From Tritrichomonas foetus (Eukaryota; Parabasalia; Tritrichomonadida; Tritrichomonadidae), in assembly GCA_001839685.1 (NCBI GenBank), contig MLAK01000555.1, positions 23,940-48,093 of the forward strand: a stretch of 24,154 bases of DNA. Reading direction: 5' to 3'. Numbering within the stretch: the stretch's first letter is position 1; every line of letters starts with the position of its first letter. The notes below the pieces were generated by a model. That model had not been told where the DNA came from. It saw nothing but the letters and a program-made list of their open reading frames with translations, and did not search any database. The translations under genes were made by a program, and so were the position numbers. This document shows positions 17,918 through 24,154 of this stretch, piece after piece.

Positions 17918-17950
17918 TATTGTCCTACAGAATCAGAATTAGATTTTTAT

Positions 17951-18871
17951 ATGAATTATTGTAATTTCTCTCAGTTTAGAAATCGGTTTAATCGTTATTC
18001 AGTGATATTTTCATCAAAATATATATTAGATTTAGTTCAAACACGATATGATGAACTATTCCATAAACATTTACGACTTAAATATGGTAGCATCCCAAAT
18101 GATCTTTATTTTCAAAATATTCGTGCATTTCAAATGGTAAATGGCTTTCATTTGTTAATATCTAAAACACGACTTATTTCTTTTGAAACCCGAAACATTT
18201 GTTATATCTTTAAAAACAACAAAAAACATAAGGACAAAAAAATATTTGATTCCCTTGATAAATATCATTTGCATAATTTTGAATTGGATCATGTAGATGT
18301 AGTTGAAGACTTAGATGATTTATTTTGTATTGATGTTTTAAATAATACAGCATCGATATCTATATATTTTCAGCCTCCTACTTCCCATCAAGAGTGCTAT
18401 GACGGTGTATTATTAGAAAAAAATCAAGATAAGATTTCTGTTATCCTATTCCAATTAACAATTAGTGCTGAACATTATTTTAACATTTTTTATTTTATGA
18501 TTTTTGTTGAAAAATATATGAAATGTAAGCAGGAAATCGCTAATTGTATTTGGGACATAGAATTTTGGGTTGTTACATCAAATATTGGCATACCATTTAA
18601 ATTTACATCTATCACTGGTTTTGATGATAATATGAAGTTTATTAGATCCCAATGTCTACAAATCAAAAAGGTTTTTAAAAAACTAAAATATACTTCTTCT
18701 AACAATTCAAAGTCTGTCACTGCAAGAAAAAAAAGGATGAAATGCGATAAAAAGAATTTATTTGGACAAAAGCAAAAGGATAGAATTGAAGCTACCAAAT
18801 TATTTTGCGAACTCACTCAAAGAATTACTTTTCGCTTTTCGGGTATCATAACATCAATCAAATCAGAATGA
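17951..18871 (+). CDS. Restriction-endonuclease-like C-terminal part of the Crinkler/RHS-like protein
   Basis: This 306-residue frame is in phase with the NTPase ORF that ends 33 bases upstream, and the 11 intervening codons are open. Three signatures fit the C-terminal module of RHS/Crinkler nuclease-type effectors. A YDELFHKHLRLKYG segment (33-46) has the form 'G.LFE...H..L..G'. A YDGVLL segment (150-155) supplies the acidic metal-binding Asp151. An LFQLTIS...H segment (166-175) matches the family's 'FQ.T.S..H' strand, a degenerate version of the (D/E)xK motif. Lys/Arg-rich patches (259-280) could contact nucleic acid. No independent initiator is evident in the 33-base spacer, which argues against a separate gene starting at the ATG at 17951. 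If intact as one protein it would be about 1030 residues. Activity cannot be predicted because the usual Glu/Lys pair is not obvious. I treat it as the downstream part of a disrupted gene. Confidence 0.62.
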   Translation: MNYCNFSQFRNRFNRYSVIFSSKYILDLVQTRYDELFHKHLRLKYGSIPNDLYFQNIRAFQMVNGFHLLISKTRLISFETRNICYIFKNNKKHKDKKIFDSLDKYHLHNFELDHVDVVEDLDDLFCIDVLNNTASISIYFQPPTSHQECYDGVLLEKNQDKISVILFQLTISAEHYFNIFYFMIFVEKYMKCKQEIANCIWDIEFWVVTSNIGIPFKFTSITGFDDNMKFIRSQCLQIKKVFKKLKYTSSNNSKSVTARKKRMKCDKKNLFGQKQKDRIEATKLFCELTQRITFRFSGIITSIKSE

Positions 18872-19467
18872 ACTTTTATTATATCTCGATAATAAAAAAC
18901 AAATATTAATTCAATTTTATGCAATTATTTTCATTTTATCTGATAGTGAGCAAATTTGAATGATATATTACTTAAAGTAAATCATTCTATTTTTGCGACT
19001 TGAATGCAATTTATAATTCTATATGTTTCCAAACTGTCCAAGTGAATGCAATGGTATTATTCTCATTAATTTAATAAAAGAATGTGGATTCGATATTGAT
19101 GCTGTTGGTATTAGTTAAACAAATCGGTTTATAAACAAATCACTTTATTGGAAAATCCTATAAACAAAACTAGATGATTCCGCTCTATTTAATATGAACG
19201 TTATGACTATGTATTATGAGAGAAAAAAATCCAATAAAAACCTTTGCTTGTGAACCTTTCTTTTTTTATGCTGAACAAAAGCTCAATGCAAAAAAATACC
19301 AAATAAAAAACTTATTTTCTTATTAATCATAAAGTTAAAGTTCTCCATTGAGCATGATGGTATGACAATGAGTCTTTTCCAAAAATTCAAGTGTAATTAT
19401 GAGATAATTTGATCAGTTTTGGAAGTGTAAAATGCACACCTTGTGTACATCTCAAGGAGAACAAAAC

Positions 19468-19508
19468 TCGTTCTAGAACGAAGTTCTCGCGACAATCTTT
19501 TTCAAGAA
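19468..19508. promoter_or_regulatory. Cluster of TTCnnGAA motifs (heat-shock-element-like)
   Basis: A perfect 14-bp palindrome TCGTTCTAGAACGA (19468-19481) contains TTCTAGAA. It is followed by a further TTC at 19483-19485 and by a second unit TTCAAGAA (19501-19508). TTCnnGAA is the core of heat-shock factor sites. The cluster lies about 100-140 bases before the ATG at 19606. Heat-shock control is inference. AT-rich DNA yields such octamers by chance, though the 14-bp palindrome is less likely to be accidental. Confidence 0.35.
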
Positions 19509-19588
19509 TCCGAAAATCATTTTACTATTTCAAAGTAAAGCATGTAATTTTTTGAGAGAATAAAGTATTCAAAAATGATAATGATATA

Positions 19589-19593
19589 TCACA
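19589..19593 (+). promoter_or_regulatory. Initiator-like element (TCACA) of the 19606 gene
   Basis: TCACA fits the trichomonad TCAYW initiator. Its A (19591) lies 15 bases upstream of the ATG at 19606, a normal leader length, and supports that start. Confidence 0.45.
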
Positions 19594-19605
19594 CTTTTTT
19601 GAGGA

Positions 19606-21096
19606 ATGGAATACAAAGCAAATCAATTAATCAACAAACCAGTGGTTTCACCCATAAATCAACAAGAATGCATGTCTTTCGTTGATGAACTTGTATTCGC
19701 GATTGAAAATGAAGATTGTGGGAAATTATGTCAAGTTGCTTCCTTTGTTAACCAATTAATCAAAGAGGAAAATATCATTCTATCAGATTGTTTTTTTACA
19801 CAACGTGTTGTTCAAGCATATAATAGAGTAATGGATGAATGCTTTATTGGTTCTTTATATGATCCATTTATTTTCATCTTTTATACTTTGTATTCATGTT
19901 GTCATCATTATTTAATGAATGTGTTTTATGAAGAACGATTTTTAGCATCTCTTTGGAATCACGTTTTAAAAACAGATGGTGAATCTCTTTCATACACATT
20001 AAAATCCCTTTTTTTGATTGCCAAATCTTCAAATGAATTAAGTGAAAATATCGTGAATATTGCACCTCATGAAATTATAGACATATTTCTCATTTTTCAA
20101 CCCCAACAGCAAAGTGAAGAGTATTATTTGATATTTATTGAGTTGCTTTTGTTTTTATCTCAAAGAAAGTTTGATAAAATCGGTTTTGATGAAATGATTC
20201 AAGCAATTTGGTATTCGTTTTCTTATTATGAGATGAATTTTTTGTCTGATGAATTGTTAATAAAATCATTTAACGCTTTTAAAAATCTCATTGAAGTTTT
20301 TCCACCATTCCTTCTGATCAAGTCATTTCAAAAATATGACTTCCAAAAATATTTTCTTGGGATCTTCTTTTTTAGTGAAAACCAATTCATTTTTTATCAA
20401 AATCTTAATTTACTTTCCATTTTATATGATTTAAAATCTTTTGAGATGATAGATGGCTGTTTAAAGACAATTGAAATTTCATTTAACATTCAAATTGTAC
20501 ATTTCACCAAACTTGTTAACGAATTAAAACTTATTAACCAATTTTATTCATCAGTTAATGATCAATCAGAAAGCGATCAAAATGTATTTGTTGAATGCTT
20601 ATTAAATATTTTTATTAAATTCATAGAACATTGTTTGAAAGTTTCATTTAAAATGTCAGAATTAAATAACCTTTTCTGTTCTAAAAAAGAAAATGTGATT
20701 AATTTATTGGTGAATATTTTGCTGGTAGATTTTCCAATAACCCAAAAGAGTATACAATTGATTTCTTTAATTTTTAAAATATTAACTCGATCAAATCAAA
20801 AGAAATGTTTAAAAATAATCTTAGAAAATGGAATTCTTCAAATTTTTGTCGATGCTTTAGAATCAGATGATTTGAATTTAATTAAAAATGTGTGTATATT
20901 TTTCGTCGAAATATGCCATATTTGGTTAATTTATTCTGATAGAAAATATCCTTTACCTGAAGAAATTCAAAAGTATCAAATTTTGGAAGTTCTTCAAGAA
21001 CGCATTCCATCAAAACACATGCTCAATTCTATGTATTTTGAAATGACAAAAGATTCTTTAGAAAATTTTTTTATAAAATGTAATCAATCATCATAA
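19606..21096 (+). CDS. Hypothetical armadillo-like alpha-solenoid protein
   Basis: The 496-residue product is not assigned to a named family. It is helical throughout, with repeated hydrophobic helix pairs characteristic of armadillo/HEAT scaffolds. The clearest is near residues 400-440: KCLKIILENGILQIFVDALE, then a Leu-rich helix continuing to FVEICHIWL, matching the ARM pattern of an ENG/I-L helix followed by a longer helix. Large Phe and Tyr content gives it a strongly hydrophobic look, but no membrane-spanning segment is convincing. There is no signal peptide. A TCACA initiator lies 15 bases before the ATG, with possible heat-shock-like sites further up. It converges with the coiled-coil gene to its right. 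It could be a divergent importin-like or cytoskeletal adaptor, but nothing decides between these. Confidence 0.8.
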   Translation: MEYKANQLINKPVVSPINQQECMSFVDELVFAIENEDCGKLCQVASFVNQLIKEENIILSDCFFTQRVVQAYNRVMDECFIGSLYDPFIFIFYTLYSCCHHYLMNVFYEERFLASLWNHVLKTDGESLSYTLKSLFLIAKSSNELSENIVNIAPHEIIDIFLIFQPQQQSEEYYLIFIELLLFLSQRKFDKIGFDEMIQAIWYSFSYYEMNFLSDELLIKSFNAFKNLIEVFPPFLLIKSFQKYDFQKYFLGIFFFSENQFIFYQNLNLLSILYDLKSFEMIDGCLKTIEISFNIQIVHFTKLVNELKLINQFYSSVNDQSESDQNVFVECLLNIFIKFIEHCLKVSFKMSELNNLFCSKKENVINLLVNILLVDFPITQKSIQLISLIFKILTRSNQKKCLKIILENGILQIFVDALESDDLNLIKNVCIFFVEICHIWLIYSDRKYPLPEEIQKYQILEVLQERIPSKHMLNSMYFEMTKDSLENFFIKCNQSS

Positions 21097-21602
21097 TCTT
21101 CTTCAATTTCAAATCAGAACTATAATTATGAAGACAAAAAGAATATTCATTGAGTTTTGACTTATTTTTCAAAAAACTGATCATAATTTTAGTGAAATAT
21201 TTAACTGTTTTCGATTCATTTTAAAAATTCATTATGACCTTATATTTCCATAAATTTATATTACAATTATAATATATGCTCCGAGTATATTCAAGCTCTA
21301 CCAGACACTCATATGTTAAGAGCCCAAGTGTTGAGAACCACCGAGTTTTAAAATAGTAAATTGAGCTTGAATGTAAGGAGTAACCAAAATATTATCCAAC
21401 AAGTTTGAATAAACTGTTAGTATTGTCAACAAACAACATTTTTCTTTAGAAAACATACATTTTTATTTATATCATTTTGGACACTAGAACCTATTGGTTG
21501 TAGAAAAATGAAAGATGAAGGTAATAAGAACTAAAACCCATCAAAATGATAAAAATAATTTAGGAAACATAAAAAACGATTTATTTTGAACAATATTAAT
21601 AA
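21097..21602. other. Gap between convergent genes; nothing recognised
   Basis: The 506 AT-rich bases between the two converging stop codons show no gene, RNA or repeat I can support. A slightly more GC-rich stretch at about 21280-21350 has no feature I recognise. Confidence 0.45.
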
Positions 21603-23621
21603 TTATTTCTTCTTTGACTTTTTCTTTGCAGGCGCTTTTTCTTCAGGTGGATTTGCAGGCGGATCATCTTCAGGCTTTTCTTCTGCAGGAGGTTCTTCTT
21701 CTTTCTTTGCTTTTCCTTTTGTCTTTCCTTTCTTTTTATCTTCTGGTTTCTCTTCCTCTTTATCTTCTGGTTTCTTTTCCTCTTTATCTTCTGGCTTCTT
21801 TTCCTCTTTATCGTCTTTTGTTTCATCTTCTTTTTTATCTTCTTCTTCATTTGCAGGAGGTTCTTTTCCTTTCTTTTTACCGTTCTTTGGTTTTTCATCT
21901 TTTTTCGGTTTTTCTTCTTCTTTTTCCTCTTTAGCTTCTTCTTCTTCCTCTTCTTCGTCATTTTTATCTTCTTCTTCTTTCTCAGGTTTCTTTTTCTCAT
22001 CTTTCTTTGGAGGAGGAGGAGCTACCTTTTCTTTCTTCTTTGGTTTTTCTTCTTTCTTTTCTTCTTCCTCTTCCTTTTTATCATCTTTTTTCTCGTCTTT
22101 CTGAGCAGCCTTTTTGGCTTTTGGATCGAGCTTGTTTAATCTTCCATCGAGTGATGCAATTCGTTCTTCAATTGAAGCAAGTCTAGCCGAAATATTTTGA
22201 GGGGAGCCATTTTTTTCTTGCATCTCAAGTCTTTCTTTATCAATTACTTGAATAGATTCAATGCACCATTTTATTCTTCTTTCGATTGTATCAACTCTTT
22301 CAATAGCATTTCCTTTTCCATTCAATTGGTTTTGGATTGTTGAAATCTGAGCAAATGCTTCAGTCTGAGCTTGTAAATTTCCACTTGATGACACTTTTAT
22401 TGTCTCTCTTAGTTTTTTGATAGATGCTTGAATTGAGCTTCTCAATTGAGCGATTTCTTCATCAATCAATTTTGTTGTTTTATCACTTCCACTTTCGGTT
22501 TCGCTTGTTAAATCGGCAAGAAGACTCTTTAAATTCGCAGTATTTGATTCAATTGTTTGTTCAAGCATTGTAATTTGTGATTTAGAATCTTGATCAAGTG
22601 ATTGAATTTTATTTTGCACATCAAATGACACCTTTAGAAGTTGATCAAGTTGTTCTTCAGCTTGTTGTCTTTGTTGATCAACAACTTGGTTTGAGCAAGT
22701 GATAGAATCTAATGTTGCTTGAATATTAGCAAGTTTATCATCACAAAACTGAGAAACTTGTTGAAGCGCTTCAATGAAATTAACTGAACTATCTTGAATC
22801 GAAGATGGAATTGTTTCATTTTGTAAACGGTCAACTGCAAGTTGTGCTTCTCTGAGTTGTTTTTCAAGACCTTCAGGAGTATCAACTTGAGCAGAAGATC
22901 GATTATTTGATGAACCGCCTAAGATGTCAGCCAAGTCGGCCATTTCATGTTCAAGATTATCTAATTTTGGTTCAATTTCTTGAAGTTGTGAATCATAGCT
23001 AGATTTTTGACTATTCAAATTACCATTTAAACTTTTCACTTTTTCAGTAAGATCATTCACTTGATCATTGATTTTTCTAAAGTTTGTATTTGTTGTAGAT
23101 GTTAACTCATCGAGTTTAGCTCGAGATTGTCTTAAATCATCTTGTAATGGTTTTAATTTTGATTCAATTTCAACTCTCATAAATCTGTCAAATCTGACAC
23201 CCATTTGGTCAAATTTATACTGTAAAGGTGAAAGTTCTTCGGTTTGAAGTTTTTGAACTCTTTGGCGAAGCTCTTCTAATAATTTTTGGGTGAATCCTTG
23301 TTGCCTTTCAATATTCTGAAGCTTTGGTTTCATTTCTTGTTGAAGCATTGAAAGATGTGAGTCTAATTGGCGCATTTGCATTTCTTGCTTATTCGTCACA
23401 GATTGGACTTGATTTGACAGCTCTGTTCGAATTCGTTGTACTTCGGCAACAGAATTTCCACTTTGATTATTGAATCCGTTCACTTTTGCCGTTAGATTTT
23501 GTAAAAAAGATGAGTGTCCGTTTGCGAAGGATGAATTTGCGCGTGTTGATTTCTTTTGTTCTGGCGAGAGTGGAGGTGTTGTTGCACCTGAGTTTTCTTG
23601 ATTGTTGTCTCCTTCAGACAT
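21603..23621 (-). CDS. Long coiled-coil protein with Lys/Glu-rich tail
   Basis: The 672-residue product has three parts. The N-terminal ~60 residues are Ser/Asn-rich and disordered (GATTPPLSPEQKK includes a proline-directed Ser/Thr site). Residues ~60-490 form long heptad-repeat coiled coils (for example VQRIRTELSNQVQSVTNKQE, and LEEL/LEHE-type heptads), suggesting a rod-like cytoskeletal or membrane-tether component. From about 498 to the end the chain is almost only Lys, Glu, Asp and Pro, with a short VAPPPPKK break, a tandem PEDKEEKK octapeptide, and a KKKSKKK terminus. Such a tail could bind microtubules or nucleic acid by charge. No named family is recognised. The 5' side has TTTTTCAGG and TCATT initiator-like sequences on the minus strand within about 50 bases of the ATG. 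The complementary strand also stays open over the tail because of composition, but that reading is spurious. Confidence 0.88.
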   Translation of the reverse strand: MSEGDNNQENSGATTPPLSPEQKKSTRANSSFANGHSSFLQNLTAKVNGFNNQSGNSVAEVQRIRTELSNQVQSVTNKQEMQMRQLDSHLSMLQQEMKPKLQNIERQQGFTQKLLEELRQRVQKLQTEELSPLQYKFDQMGVRFDRFMRVEIESKLKPLQDDLRQSRAKLDELTSTTNTNFRKINDQVNDLTEKVKSLNGNLNSQKSSYDSQLQEIEPKLDNLEHEMADLADILGGSSNNRSSAQVDTPEGLEKQLREAQLAVDRLQNETIPSSIQDSSVNFIEALQQVSQFCDDKLANIQATLDSITCSNQVVDQQRQQAEEQLDQLLKVSFDVQNKIQSLDQDSKSQITMLEQTIESNTANLKSLLADLTSETESGSDKTTKLIDEEIAQLRSSIQASIKKLRETIKVSSSGNLQAQTEAFAQISTIQNQLNGKGNAIERVDTIERRIKWCIESIQVIDKERLEMQEKNGSPQNISARLASIEERIASLDGRLNKLDPKAKKAAQKDEKKDDKKEEEEEKKEEKPKKKEKVAPPPPKKDEKKKPEKEEEDKNDEEEEEEEAKEEKEEEKPKKDEKPKNGKKKGKEPPANEEEDKKEDETKDDKEEKKPEDKEEKKPEDKEEEKPEDKKKGKTKGKAKKEEEPPAEEKPEDDPPANPPEEKAPAKKKSKKK
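21735..21806. repeat. Three tandem 24-bp units encoding the PEDKEEKK repeat
   Basis: Units 21735-21758, 21759-21782 and 21783-21806 each read TTTATCTTCTGG followed by YTTCTYTTCCTC, with only one or two differences between copies. They encode three successive octapeptides in the charged tail of the coiled-coil protein. Near-identity at the DNA level points to recent unit duplication, so copy number may vary between strains. Confidence 0.8.
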
Positions 23622-24154
23622 CTTGATTTCTAATAACGTGTTTGCCTGAAAAAGTTGAATGAATTATGATCGATTAGAATAACTTTTTAATAACATTTGT
23701 AGAAATAAAATGGGGCTGTACTCAATTCCCCATGGGAATTCCACATGAATTCAATTTTTCCACTTTTTCTATTACGTTTTATAGATTTTGAATATGGTAA
23801 TTCCAGATTTTCAATGCTCTAATATTTTCCACATGGTCTCTATTAAGTTAACACTGAGATTCTTAACCATATATATTATTCAGACTTTATTTTTAACTAA
23901 TCACATAAATACACTTCAGTGAAGATATATACGTAGAAAAATGTACCTAATATCACTGCCCATGTCAACCAAAGACTGTAGTCTCCAATTTATATGATAA
24001 TTACATGACCGCTTGGGAATAAGAACAATACTGACATTTTCAACTCAAAAATTTATAAATGATGTGAAACTACAACTATTTTTGAAACATAACTGTCATT
24101 AGTCAGAAGATATTTGTCAATTATATGTGAAATTGCAATTAGTAATTTTCATAA
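23622..24154. other. Upstream region of the coiled-coil gene, to the window edge
   Basis: These 533 bases contain the promoter of the reverse gene and no supported coding sequence. A near-palindrome AATTCCCC/ATGGGAATT occurs at about 23725-23741. No other feature is seen. Confidence 0.4.

Larger units (their letters stand above)
18872..19605. other. Intergenic gap with heat-shock-element-like motifs; small ORF remnant possible
   Basis: The 734 bases hold no confident gene. A 32-codon frame beginning at an ATG near 19023 (MFPNCPSECNGIILINLIKE, then a short tail) reads like a fragment of protein but is too short to call. Nearer the next gene lie the inverted GAA/TTC motifs listed separately and an initiator-like site. 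Confidence 0.45.

Noticed and set aside
17915..17950. An intron removing the in-frame TAA between the NTPase and nuclease-like ORFs
   Set aside because: No GTATGT-type donor or ACTAACACACAG-type acceptor, the signals known for trichomonad introns, is present. The only hint is a CCTACAG before 17931. The frame already continues without splicing.
21586..22104. Forward 172-codon Phe/Ser-rich frame
   Set aside because: It is the complement of the Lys/Glu-rich tail of the coiled-coil gene. Its F/S composition follows directly from AAR/GAR codons read backwards.
1..24154. CRISPR array, tRNA or rRNA genes, or prophage-like modules
   Set aside because: No regularly spaced direct repeats with unique spacers, no cloverleaf-like or conserved rRNA segments, and no viral structural genes were seen on either strand.

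Overview
The window looks like nuclear DNA of a parabasalid protist, most likely a trichomonad close to Tritrichomonas foetus. The organism call is inference. It rests on AT-rich, intronless genes; short 5' leaders with trichomonad-type initiator motifs (TCAYW) near several ATGs; armadillo/HEAT-like hypothetical proteins; and a minimal Tom22-like protein of the kind expected for a hydrogenosome. Nothing suggests a bacterium or a virus.

Layout, left to right. A possible gene tail enters at the left edge (2-148). A 1269-aa MON2-like trafficking scaffold follows (344-4153), then a ~1.2 kb gap with a poly(A) tract. Next are a CAMK/SNF1-like protein kinase (5320-6426) and, facing it, a helical, possibly BAR-like gene (6972-7598, minus) whose 5' part seems to lie in other frames up to about 7819. 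An FCP1/SCP-type (NLI-interacting factor) phosphatase occupies 8047-8952. A complete pogo/Tc1-like transposon lies at 9384-13316, with 27-bp terminal inverted repeats, flanking TA dinucleotides and an intact DD35D transposase (9586-10908). Its right-hand 2.4 kb holds the relic of a minus-strand gene and one unresolved base. The element ends 137 bp before a tiny Tom22-like gene (13454-13711).

The right half begins with a divergent pair sharing a 50-bp spacer: a hypothetical helical protein (14163-15716, minus) and a P-loop NTPase (15767-17917, plus). The NTPase frame continues past a single TAA into a second ORF (17951-18871) that carries a restriction-endonuclease-like signature. Together they resemble one effector-type protein of the Crinkler/RHS (retrotransposon hot spot) class, split by a stop. 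After a gap with heat-shock-element-like motifs come an armadillo-like hypothetical protein (19606-21096, plus) and a coiled-coil protein with a long Lys/Glu tail (21603-23621, minus).

The genes are not an operon. The housekeeping functions (Golgi/endosome scaffold, kinase, phosphatase, organelle import) are unrelated neighbours. The points of most interest are the split NTPase-nuclease gene, the Tom22-like gene, and the complete transposon carrying a gene relic just upstream of it.
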